DNA from: Alicyclobacillus mali
Lineage (GTDB): Bacteria > Bacillota > Bacilli > Alicyclobacillales > Alicyclobacillaceae
Direction: 5' to 3' (one strand)
DNA length: 64,000 nucleotides
Assembly (NCBI RefSeq): GCF_017329565.1
Contig: NZ_JAFMTT010000003.1
Below the pieces are notes generated by a model. It ran no database searches and was not told the DNA's origin. It was given only the letters and a program-made list of their open reading frames with translations. Shown here in pieces: positions 16,193-24,143 of the stretch. The position numbers and the translations under genes are program-made. Numbering within the stretch: the stretch's first letter is position 1; each line of letters begins with the position of its first letter.

Positions 16193-17425
16193 GTGGCGCA
16201 GACGTCCGCGGTCACGATGCGCCTTCTTTGGGTAGCAAACTGGGCGTCCAAGATCGGAGATGTTTGGTTTGAGACAGCCCTCATCTGGTATTGGAGTTTG
16301 ACGCTTCACCGTCCCCATCTACTCTCTCTCCTTGGACTCATGTTCACGCTGCCAGGACTTCTGAGTGCCGTCATGGGCGTGCTTGCAGACCGCTTGAGGG
16401 GGAAGCTGCTCATCGTGTCATCCGCATGGTTTCAGGCGCTCCTTTGCGCCGGACTGGCCGCCTTCGTGACGAATAGCGCGCAGGTCGGTCTGGTGTTGGC
16501 GCTTATGGGATGTCTCGAGGTCCTCGGGGTTCTCCGCGGCAGCGCCATCAACGTGGTGGCTGGGATCATCACGCCCGAGGAGCGGGCCCAGTTCATCGGC
16601 ATTCTTCACGGTGTCGTGTCTGGCATTCGGCTGGCTGGGCGCTTGCTCGCGGCAAGCTCGCTTCTTTGGTTCAGCATTCGAGAGATCGCACTGCTGGACG
16701 GGTTATCGTTCGTCATTGCAGGAGCCCTGTATCTTTTTCTCCCTTTGCCATGGTTGGAGAAAAGGGCTGGTGAGCAGCGTCGTACGGTTTGGGCTTTCTT
16801 CCACGATCTCGCCGAAGGTGTGCACAAAGTCAAGCGTGATGGGCTTTCCACGCGCCTGTTGCTCATCTTCTTCCTGTCGGGGCCATCAATGGCGGTGGTG
16901 AGCAACGACTTGGCGTGGCGAATTGGGCGGAACATCCATGCGCCGAGCTGGGCGTACGGCCTGTCCATCGCGATGGAGATGGTCGGGGCCATGGTTGCGG
17001 GAATGCTGGGGGCAAAGCTGTTTCGCAAAGTTGCGCAACGGTATGGCGTAAGCCTGGTTTTTCTCATCGACTTCGTTCTGCTTGGTCTCTGCGTGCTGGC
17101 GATAGGCGTGTTTGACTCCGTTTGGATCCCGATGCTCAGCATGTTTGTCATGGGCGTGTTGCAAGCTGCGCAGAATGTGTTGGCTCCATCGTATGTCTTA
17201 GCGTCGTTTCCCCACGAGGTCATTGGGCGGGTTGCGTCCGTCTTTTCCACCGTCGAAGTCGGAAGCCAGGCAGTGGGAAGTGCCGTGCTCGCCGTTTGCG
17301 CCTCGATTCTCTCGGTTCAATGGATGTTTGTCACCGCTGGCCTTCTGACGCTCGTGAGCGCGCCAGCCCTGTTCGTTCGGATCAAGGGAGGACTTGTGAC
17401 AAGTCCGACGGCCAGGAATGTGTGA
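16193..17425 (+). CDS. MFS efflux-type transporter
   Basis: A 410-residue protein with about twelve transmembrane segments and the MFS loop 2-3 pattern GVLADRLRGK. It resembles the MFS-3 group that includes macrolide and multidrug exporters. GTG 16193 is chosen because GGGAGGGA lies seven bases upstream; the long upstream open frame has no comparable site and unlike sequence. The substrate is not predictable. The broken MFS gene at 6.3 kb appears to be of the same group. Confidence 0.75.
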   Translation: MAQTSAVTMRLLWVANWASKIGDVWFETALIWYWSLTLHRPHLLSLLGLMFTLPGLLSAVMGVLADRLRGKLLIVSSAWFQALLCAGLAAFVTNSAQVGLVLALMGCLEVLGVLRGSAINVVAGIITPEERAQFIGILHGVVSGIRLAGRLLAASSLLWFSIREIALLDGLSFVIAGALYLFLPLPWLEKRAGEQRRTVWAFFHDLAEGVHKVKRDGLSTRLLLIFFLSGPSMAVVSNDLAWRIGRNIHAPSWAYGLSIAMEMVGAMVAGMLGAKLFRKVAQRYGVSLVFLIDFVLLGLCVLAIGVFDSVWIPMLSMFVMGVLQAAQNVLAPSYVLASFPHEVIGRVASVFSTVEVGSQAVGSAVLAVCASILSVQWMFVTAGLLTLVSAPALFVRIKGGLVTSPTARNV

Positions 17426-17503
17426 AGAGCGTGGGGACAGGCGGGTGTGCTCAGAAAGCGCGCCGGTTTGTGAACGAATCGCACACAGAGGGGGGCTAGG
17501 GTC

Positions 17504-17989
17504 GTGAATGTGCTCTGGCAGCAATATGAATGGATTCGTGCCACCAGAGAAGCACTTTTTGAGTTTTTAGAGCAAATTCCAGCGCGTCATCTCCATACGG
17601 TCCTCCCTGGCTTTGGAAGCGGCAGCATCATCAGAACGCACATCCACGTGGCAGACTGTTATCTGTATTGGCTTGGACGTTTTGGGTTAGGCCAAAACGA
17701 CTTTGCCTTCGCATCGGAGGAAGAGATCATAGGTTCAGATGTGAAGCGTGTTCGCAAGAGATTTGATTTGGTGAATGAAACAGTGGAACGATTTGTTCAA
17801 GTTCATGATGGTCAGTGGGATCGGACCATTTGTTGCGACGTGCGGTGGCAAGAGGAACCGCTGAAGACCACGCCCCTATGGCTGTTGACACACGCAGTGA
17901 CCCATGAGTTCCACCACAAGGGGCAAATCGTCGCCATGGCGCGGCACCTTGGCCACGTTCCTCCGGACACTGATTTGGTGCTGCCATAG
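17504..17989 (+). CDS. DinB-family protein
   Basis: A 161-residue four-helix-bundle protein of the DinB/YfiT superfamily. The metal-binding histidines are in HIHVADCYLYW (about 47-57) and THAVTHEFHHKGQIV (about 128-142). Members include thiol transferases using bacillithiol or mycothiol and damage-induced proteins of unknown chemistry. GTG 17504 follows GAGGGGGG at eight bases. It follows the MFS gene by about 80 bases and may share its transcript. The exact reaction is unknown. Confidence 0.75.
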   Translation: MNVLWQQYEWIRATREALFEFLEQIPARHLHTVLPGFGSGSIIRTHIHVADCYLYWLGRFGLGQNDFAFASEEEIIGSDVKRVRKRFDLVNETVERFVQVHDGQWDRTICCDVRWQEEPLKTTPLWLLTHAVTHEFHHKGQIVAMARHLGHVPPDTDLVLP

Positions 17990-18022
17990 CACGGGAGAAC
18001 ACTGTGGAGCCAGGGAAAAGTT

Positions 18023-18058
18023 GCGGGCGCATCGATTTGTGTCAATGCGCCTGCCCGC
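18023..18058 (-). terminator. Hairpin between convergent DinB gene and Rpn remnant
   Basis: GCGGGCGCAT (18023-18032) pairs with ATGCGC...GCCCGC (18045-18058) with a small bulge. On the minus strand it is followed by AACTTTTCCC, a weak T-run, so it mainly ends leftward transcription. Confidence 0.45.
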
Positions 18059-18263
18059 GAGCAAGTTCTTCGATTTCTTGCTTGGGAAGGCCAGTCATCT
18101 CGGCGATGTCTTCAATTTTCATGCCCTTTCGAAGCATATTTCGGATGATTTCCATATGCCCTTCCATACGCCCTTCTTCATACAACTCTTCTGCCAACTT
18201 CGTCACGGTCCTCAACTCCCTGCCCAGTTGACTTCGGTTATGTGCACGTGGCCATCGCGTCAT
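18042..18263 (-). pseudogene. C-terminal remnant of an Rpn-family nuclease
   Basis: The frame gives 73 residues. The last 50 (YEEGRMEGHMEIIRNMLRKG then IEDIAEMTGLPKQEIEEL) match the C-terminal tail of Rpn/PD-(D/E)XK recombination-promoting nucleases, which are normally near 300 residues. The catalytic N-terminal domain is absent. Its ATG overlaps the stop of the Lrp-family gene (ATGA) after GAAGG, so the tail could still be translated as a coupled small protein. Remnant of a mobile-associated gene is the simplest reading. Confidence 0.6.
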
Positions 18264-18715
18264 CCTTCTGCTCCCATGGACGGAATCGGCCGTTCTGGTA
18301 CGGGACTCGATAACACAATGGAGGTGACGATTTGACCAAAGGGCACCAGCGCGTCGATCACACGTTCCAGGTGTTCCATGGACATCGCCACGACCTTGAG
18401 AAGCAAGCATGCGTCGCCCGTCACGCGGTGGCATTCGAGAACCTCCGGCATCTCCCTCACTGTGGCGATCGCGCTACTGTATCGGCCGCCGTGGACCGTG
18501 AGGCGAATAAAGCACTGCACTGCATACCCTACTTTCTTCGGATTCACCGCGGCCTGGTAATTCTCAATAATCCCCTCCTCCTCCATCTTCCGAACGCGCT
18601 CCGCTACAGCAGGCGGAGACAATCTGACCAGATCCCCGAGCTCACGATATGAGGCGCGCGCGTTTCTCTGAAGATGCGTGAGGATTTGCCAATCGATCTG
18701 GTCCAATTCATACAT
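18260..18715 (-). CDS. Lrp/AsnC-family regulator
   Basis: A 151-residue regulator. The N-terminal winged helix reads LDQIDWQILTHLQRNARASY then LSPPAVAERVRKMEEEGII (about 4-50). The C-terminal RAM ligand-binding domain includes VLECHRVTGDACLLLKVVA (about 92-110). Such proteins form octamers and respond to amino acids. The gene is divergent from the frameshifted MFS gene at 18.9 kb, the usual place for an Lrp-type regulator of an exporter. Its 3' end overlaps the Rpn remnant frame. Confidence 0.87.
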   Translation of the reverse strand: MYELDQIDWQILTHLQRNARASYRELGDLVRLSPPAVAERVRKMEEEGIIENYQAAVNPKKVGYAVQCFIRLTVHGGRYSSAIATVREMPEVLECHRVTGDACLLLKVVAMSMEHLERVIDALVPFGQIVTSIVLSSPVPERPIPSMGAEG

Positions 18716-18852
18716 CGAAAGTTCAACCCCAAATCTCTTTCAAATCCGAAGAAAAACACGAAGTATTGCTTTTGTTCATGCATGCCGGATCGCACTTTCA
18801 CTTTGTATCATACGGTTCATGGAGCGGCGGCCGCAAGATGGAGGGATGCAGC

Positions 18853-20051
18853 GTGTCAGAGCACGACGTGCCAAGACGGCTTGGCAAATCCGTGGGGCTC
18901 CTTATGACGTTGGTATTCATGATTTTCTTGGTTGGCTCAGATGAAATGGTGTTGTCTCCGATACTCTGGCAAATATCGAACGCGTTTCGTGTCTCCGTCA
19001 GTCAGACGGCGCTCGCGATCAGTGCGTACGGACTCGCCCTGGCCCTTGGCGCACCCGTCTTGTCTCGCATCGGCTACCGCAAGGGTGCGGGTGCTGCATT
19101 ATGGCTGGGCATGGCGGGATTCGTAGGAGCATCGGCTCTCTGTGCGTGTTCGACAAGTTTTCTCGAATTTTTGCTGGCGAGGTTCTTGTCCGGACTCGCG
19201 GCAGGGTTCACGGTGCCGAGCGCGTACGCGCTTGCTGGCGCATCGGTTTCGGACGAGTTTCGTGGGCAGGCGCTGGGTTGGGTGGTATCCGGCTGGTCGT
19301 GGTCCTTTATCCTCGGCGTTCCTCTAGCCACATGGGTCGATCGCGCCCTGGGCTGGCGTTGGATGTTCATGGCGTTCGGCATTGTTGCGATACTTCTCAT
19401 GATGTTCATGGCATGGTCACTCAAGCGGAGTCACTTGTTTCTTACCAATCGAGCGGCCGCGGAGGTCCGTGCACGCAGTGCAACTGCGGATTTCCGTCGG
19501 CTGACGGGTGTCGCGGCTCTCCTCACCGCTACATTCGGCAACATGTTCGGATTTTACGGGATGTACGCGCTTTTTGGCGCAGCCTGGCATCTGCATGCGC
19601 TCTCCTCGCATGTCCAAAGTGGACCTTGCTTCTCGTCTATGGTATCGGGTTCGCAACGAGCATCGTGACGGGCCGGTGGGCGGATCGATGGGGACGCCAA
19701 AGGACACTTGTGATCAGCCTCGTTGTCCTGACAGCCGTCATCCTCATGCTGCCTTATTCGATGAACCAAATCGGGCTCGTCTCCATTACGCTCTTTGTTT
19801 GGGGTGTGTTTCAGAGCTTGACGGTGACGCTGCTCACCGCGTCCTTGAGCGAATATTCGGAGGTACACCGACATCAAATCATGGGGTGGTACAGTTTTGC
19901 GACCAACATCGCCGTGACCCTGGGTCCAGCGGTGATGGGGTGGCTTGACGTCCGCGCCGGGTACGCGACCGTTGCCATGATCTGCGCCGCGATCACGGCT
20001 GCAGCCAGCGGGAGCGCGTGGCTGGCATCGAAGACTGCGCCGCACAACTAA
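18853..20051 (+). pseudogene. MFS exporter gene with a frameshift near 19,610
   Basis: Two frames together give one complete 12-helix DHA1-type transporter of about 400 residues. The first frame runs from GTG 18853 (site GGAGGG at 18841) with SDEMVLSPILWQ and VLSRIGYRKG, down to AWHLHALSSHV. Family sequence then resumes in another frame at KWTLLLVYGIGFATSIV and TGRWADRWGRQR, to stop 20051. The shift corresponds to loss of one base around 19,605-19,620, near helix 7. A sequencing error or programmed event cannot be excluded. The divergent Lrp-family gene likely regulated it. Confidence 0.65.
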
Positions 20052-20382
20052 CGAGACAGCGTGGGAGGTCGCGATTGCGTCTCCTAGGGCATGTCCTTTG
20101 CGCTCGAGATACGCGCACGTGCGCATGTGAAGAAAGAATCGGAAAATAGTTGTCAGTCAATGGCCGGGATGAGAGAATGGAAGAAAGTTGTTCAGTGCGT
20201 GATATGGTGCGATTCCATCCTGGCGCTCGTGGCTAGACTTCGGCTGCAGGCCCGAAATCGGGAGAGAGGTGTCCTTCTCGTGAACACCTTGTTGGAGTGG
20301 TTCCTATCCTTGTTCGCCAATGTGTTGCAGGCGCTTACATGGTCTCGCTCGGCAGAGCGCTGGGCTCGGCGGAGAGATCGAC
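20052..20382. other. Intergenic stretch without a supported gene
   Basis: About 330 bases follow the broken MFS gene. An open frame covers it, but its product has no recognisable pattern and no ribosome binding site. The only structure noticed is the perfect 12-base palindrome GCGCACGTGCGC at 20113-20124. Confidence 0.4.
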
Positions 20383-20472
20383 ATGAACACCCTAAAGACC
20401 GTTTTCATTGAGGGCCGTCCAGAGATGGACGCAGATCGCAGCTTGACTGCGGCAAGGTCGTGTCAGGCTTGA
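20383..20472 (+). CDS. Possible 29-residue leader peptide before the APH-type kinase
   Basis: ATG 20383 has GGAGAG six bases upstream and encodes MNTLKTVFIEG followed by 18 more residues. Its stop lies inside the first codons of the kinase gene, 12 bases past that gene's GTG. The kinase start has only a poor site of its own. The layout fits translational coupling or a regulatory leader. It may also be a chance frame. Confidence 0.35.
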   Translation: MNTLKTVFIEGRPEMDADRSLTAARSCQA

Positions 20473-21389
20473 CGGTTGGCGTACCCGGAGACTGGCTGGA
20501 CGTCGTGCATGCTCACCTCCCGGGTCTCGCTGTGGATCGGCTGGACGTTCACGACGAAGGGTGGGACCACTGGGTTGTGGTTGTGAACCGCGCTTGGGTG
20601 TTCCGATTTGCCCGGCGGCCAGGCGTCGCAAAGCGGCTCTGCATCGAACAGCGTGTGCTCAACCACATTGACGATCGCGTCCTAAAAGCGGGCGTTCGCG
20701 TACCGAGGCCGAGTCCCGTGAGGGACGCGCGTGGGCGGGTCATTGGAAGTCGCTATCCATTCATTTCCGGGGAGCCTCTCCGCGCCGCGCTGTTGGACGG
20801 CGTGGACGCATCGACGACTGACCGAATTGCCGAGCATCTCGGCTCCTTCTTGACGATTTTGCATGACGCCGATGTTTCCGCGTTTCAGACCCAGGGTGTA
20901 GCGGCCTTGCAAACCGAATCCTTCTGGCAACAGGATTGGCGTGAGATCCAGGATCGCGTCTTGCCCCTGCTGGATTGCGACGAGCGTCGAGCGGTTCTTG
21001 CTCGATTTGCGGACTTTTTCGACCAAGCCGTGAGCGGCACCCTTCCGCAGGCGTTACTCCATGGCGATCTCACGCATGCACACATCTTGTACGACCCGTG
21101 CGTCACCGAAGCCATCAGCATCATCGACTTCGGCGACGTGCAAATTGGCGATCCGGCCTATGATTTCGCTGGGCTGTACTGGGATTACGGGCCAGCCTTC
21201 GTTCAGAACGTGCTCGACCACTATGCGGCTGGCCAGGGCAAGTGGGATGTCCACGCGTTCCGCGCTCGCGTCGAATATCTCGGCCTGCGGGTGGGGCTTC
21301 GAGAACTTCTTCATGCGGTGGAACATCATCACACCCGCCGCATGCGCGAGATCCGGGCCGAGCTTCGCGCCTCCCTCTCGCTCCTGTGA
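20460..21389 (+). CDS. APH/choline-kinase-like phosphotransferase
   Basis: A 309-residue kinase-like protein. The nucleotide-binding region includes WVVVVNRAWVFRFARR. The catalytic loop is HGDLTHAHILYD (about 201-212), where the usual Asn is His as in some macrolide phosphotransferases. The metal-binding DFG equivalent is IIDFGDVQIGDPAYDFA (about 221-237). Characterised relatives phosphorylate aminoglycosides, macrolides or small alcohols such as homoserine; the substrate here is unknown. GTG 20460 is the best start in frame but has a weak site and overlaps the short upstream frame. Confidence 0.78.
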   Translation: MSGLTVGVPGDWLDVVHAHLPGLAVDRLDVHDEGWDHWVVVVNRAWVFRFARRPGVAKRLCIEQRVLNHIDDRVLKAGVRVPRPSPVRDARGRVIGSRYPFISGEPLRAALLDGVDASTTDRIAEHLGSFLTILHDADVSAFQTQGVAALQTESFWQQDWREIQDRVLPLLDCDERRAVLARFADFFDQAVSGTLPQALLHGDLTHAHILYDPCVTEAISIIDFGDVQIGDPAYDFAGLYWDYGPAFVQNVLDHYAAGQGKWDVHAFRARVEYLGLRVGLRELLHAVEHHHTRRMREIRAELRASLSLL

Positions 21390-21486
21390 ACCTTGGTGAA
21401 CGCGAGAATCGCGCGGCGCTGTGCTCAACTTGGGGGCACGATGCTTACCCAGTGTCCCTTCACCTGCGCTTGGCCCGACGCATGAT

Positions 21487-22002
21487 TCACGCGCGGCGCA
21501 CAGCCTCAAGCGCTTCGCGAGCCTGTGCCACGTGGCGCTGCTCGTGGTAGCCGACAAACTCGAGCCACTCGCGCAGCGATAACTCCCCGAGCACCGGATG
21601 GGGGACGGGCGCTCCCAGTTGCGCCAACTCTTCAGGTCCGCCCAAGGCTCTCGCGGATTGGATGAGCGTCCGGCGCGCGTCCTCCAGCGCTTGGCGCAGC
21701 GCATCGCGCGACTTCGGTTCGTCCGAGGGGCGGATGAATTCCGGCGCCTCAAGCTTCACTGACCGATCCGCCGCTCGCTCGACGCCCTTCGGCGTCCCGG
21801 TGTAAGGCCGGCGATCCTTGGCGGCGCGCCGGAAGACCGGGATGATGGACATGTCGGTTTTCCAAATGTGCTCCAGCACTTGTGCAACGCTCCAGCGCCC
21901 GGCTCCTGGCGATGCGTTGAACTCCTCATCCGTGGCGCTGTCGATCACGGCCAGCGTCTCGCGGTGCGTCGACTCGACGAATGCAAAACTGTCCATGGTC
22001 AC
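21487..22002 (-). CDS. DinB-family protein, YfiT-like
   Basis: A 171-residue helical-bundle protein. Probable metal ligands are His in WSVAQVLEHIWKTD (about 35-48) and in VGYHEQRHVAQARE (about 151-164), the DinB_2/YfiT arrangement used by bacillithiol-S-transferases. GTG 22002 is preferred because AAGGAG lies nine bases ahead; the internal ATG two codons later is also possible. It converges with the APH-type kinase gene, about 100 bases apart. It is not closely similar to the DinB protein at 17.5 kb. Confidence 0.72.
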   Translation of the reverse strand: MTMDSFAFVESTHRETLAVIDSATDEEFNASPGAGRWSVAQVLEHIWKTDMSIIPVFRRAAKDRRPYTGTPKGVERAADRSVKLEAPEFIRPSDEPKSRDALRQALEDARRTLIQSARALGGPEELAQLGAPVPHPVLGELSLREWLEFVGYHEQRHVAQAREALEAVRRA

Positions 22003-22469
22003 GGTATCAAGCTCCTTAGATTCGGTTGGAAGAATAGAACCACGCGTTCGGTTGTCGCACGTCAGCGTTGCAAGCGTTCTCATCCCGTGGCGTCGGAACA
22101 ATCAGACGTTCTCTTGGATTAACATTTAAGCTATCACAAGCCTTCCGGCAAACTCAACAGGCTGGATGACGTTTGGGGTACGGTCTATTTATACGGAAGA
22201 TATCGGCCATTCATCCGAGTCAGCTGTTCACACTTAGCTTCCTCCTGACCATCCTGACGCTGTGCCACGTTTACCTCCTGGTGAAGCGATGACGTTGCTC
22301 ATCCCGCGTTCTTCATGTGATCCGCCAATCATGTCACGCGGACGGCGAATGGGCGGCAGCTTTTGCTCAATCTCATTATGTAAATCTATCTAACATAAAT
22401 TCTTCTGAGAAGTACAATAGTGCGATACAATATCTGCGACAAGCTCTCTTGTGAGGAGGAATTTCTGTC
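22003..22469. other. 467-base gap upstream of cynS
   Basis: No complete gene is supported. A hydrophobic stretch (LSFLLTILTLCHVYLLVKR, about 22,227-22,290) ends at a stop but has no start. Close to cynS, TACAAT occurs twice (22413 and 22426) with a small palindrome CTTCTGAGAAG at 22402-22412, so the cynS promoter and an operator probably lie there. The -35 match is poor. Confidence 0.4.
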
Positions 22470-22913
22470 TTGTACACACGCGAATCGCTGGTTGAGTTGA
22501 TTCGGCAGGCAAAACAGGAAAGAAAGTTAACATGGAGCGAGATTGCACAACACGTCGGCGTGCCCGAGATCCACTGCACTGCAGCGCTGCTGGGCCAGGG
22601 GACCTTGCAGCTTCATCAGGCCGAGCGCGCTGTGGAACTACTCGGCCTGCCAGCCGAGGCTGCGCAGATGTTGACGGTTCCGCCCTATCGAGGGGGCGTA
22701 TCGATGCCGCCGACCGATCCCGTCCTGTATCGGCTGTACGAGATCATCCTGGTGTATGGGCCGGCCTTTAAGGAAATCGTGCACGAAAAGTTTGGCGACG
22801 GCATCATGAGCGCCATTGATTTCGAGATGCACGTCGAGCGGGAATCCAACCCGCACGGCGATCGCGTCCGCGTCATCATGAGCGGAAAGTACTTGCCGTA
22901 TCGCACGTTTTGA
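22470..22913 (+). CDS. cynS: Cyanate hydratase (cyanase)
   Basis: A 147-residue enzyme that converts cyanate and bicarbonate to ammonia and carbon dioxide, acting as a homodecamer in the cytoplasm. The N-terminal helical domain resembles a helix-turn-helix fold (WSEIAQHVGVPEIHCTAALLG). The C-terminal catalytic domain is clear: RLYEIILVYGPAFKEIVHEK holds the active-site Arg and Glu, and GDGIMSAIDFEMH the active-site Ser. TTG 22470 is the start, with GAGGAGG ten bases upstream. No carbonic anhydrase, cyanate transporter or CynR gene is adjacent. Confidence 0.92.
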   Translation: MYTRESLVELIRQAKQERKLTWSEIAQHVGVPEIHCTAALLGQGTLQLHQAERAVELLGLPAEAAQMLTVPPYRGGVSMPPTDPVLYRLYEIILVYGPAFKEIVHEKFGDGIMSAIDFEMHVERESNPHGDRVRVIMSGKYLPYRTF

Positions 22914-23039
22914 ACAGGGGGCAGTCACCCGAGGCTCTAATCTAATGCGTAAGGGCATGGCACCCGCGTCGATATCCCGGAAGGCCCTGCTGGTGTGTGC
23001 ATTGACAGAAGATTTATGATCATCGGCAAAGGCTTTCGG

Positions 23040-24143
23040 ATGGAGGCGCGGGTCGTGATTTGGTTTCTCGTCCCTCTCGCCATTCTCATCTTCGCATGGC
23101 TCTGGCCGCTTCTTTGGTACGCCGCGGTCCAGGGACGCGTCGAGTGCACCATCGCGTCCGAGCGACGCGAATGCGAGGCTGGGGAAGGCGTCCCTGTCGA
23201 GATCGACGTCATCAATCGCAGCTTCGTGCCGCTGCCTTTCGTCGAGGTGCGCGTCCGCCTGCCTGAAGGGCTGTCCTTCCACCCGTCGGTCCAACGGCCT
23301 GACCTCTGCGTCATCACCCGCGTCTGGATCAAATCGCGGGCGCGCATCAGGGTTCAGGTGTACGGGGTGCGGCGCGGTCCGCAGATTCTCTCGGACGTGA
23401 GCGTCGTCGGACACGAAGGGTTCGGCTTGGCTATCCGTCCGCTCGCCAGAGCCTCAAACGCCGTCTGGCTGGCCATTCGACCGGCGCGGCGCGCCAGCCA
23501 CGCGCACCTACCCTTCCGTATGCTCCAGGGTCTTCGCGCCGCACCTCGCGCGCTCGTTGCGGATGAGACGTGGGTCCGCGGGGTCCGCCCCTACCAGTAT
23601 GGCGATCCCGTCCGCCACATCGACTGGCGCGCGACGGCGCGGCTCGGTGACCTCGTCGTAAAACAGTTCTTTCCCACTGCGCAACGCCAATTCCTCGTGA
23701 TCCTCAACGCGCAGGTGAGCGAGCCGCACTGGCTTCGCTACCATCGCGAGGCCTTCGAAGCGCTCTGTGATGAGCTGAGCGCATGGGCGGATCGGCTTCA
23801 CCGAGGCGGAGCGGAAGTTCTCTTCGCGACCAACGCGTCTGTGAGCCTGAGACGGCTCAAGTCGGCCCCGGATCGCATCACGCCCAGTGCACTCCGGTCT
23901 CTCCTGGCCCACGCGCATCCCTATGCGGCCTATGGCCTGGAGGTCCTCCTGTTGCCGGTGCTCCGCGCGCCAGACGCTTATCCTGGGGAGCTCATTCTCT
24001 TCAGCTCCTGGGAGTCCGCGCGCCAGGCGGCGGTTCTTCGCCAGCTCGAGCGCATGGGCAAGGCTGTCCACGTGGTTCGGCCGAAGCTCCGCGAGGACGG
24101 AGGTGAGAGTGATGGCCATCACGACCTGCTCCACCGAATCTGA
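23040..24143 (+). CDS. DUF58-family membrane-anchored protein
   Basis: A 367-residue protein. Residues 1-30 hold one or two hydrophobic segments (VVIWFLVPLAILIFAWLWPL). A CARDB-like beta domain follows (about 40-125), then the DUF58 signature VRGVRPYQYGDPVRHIDWRA (about 180-199) and a von Willebrand A-like fold. DUF58 proteins are usually encoded between a MoxR ATPase and a transglutaminase-like membrane protein; no MoxR gene is visible upstream. ATG 23040 follows AAAGG at seven bases; earlier ATGs at 23016 and 22995 are possible. It overlaps the next gene by 32 bases. Confidence 0.75.
   Translation: MEARVVIWFLVPLAILIFAWLWPLLWYAAVQGRVECTIASERRECEAGEGVPVEIDVINRSFVPLPFVEVRVRLPEGLSFHPSVQRPDLCVITRVWIKSRARIRVQVYGVRRGPQILSDVSVVGHEGFGLAIRPLARASNAVWLAIRPARRASHAHLPFRMLQGLRAAPRALVADETWVRGVRPYQYGDPVRHIDWRATARLGDLVVKQFFPTAQRQFLVILNAQVSEPHWLRYHREAFEALCDELSAWADRLHRGGAEVLFATNASVSLRRLKSAPDRITPSALRSLLAHAHPYAAYGLEVLLLPVLRAPDAYPGELILFSSWESARQAAVLRQLERMGKAVHVVRPKLREDGGESDGHHDLLHRI

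Noticed and set aside
20091..20411. 106-residue frame after the broken MFS gene
   Set aside because: No ribosome site and no recognisable pattern; the composition looks like chance.
22220..22290. Hydrophobic stretch upstream of cynS as a small membrane protein
   Set aside because: No start codon or ribosome site precedes it in frame, so at most it is a decayed remnant.
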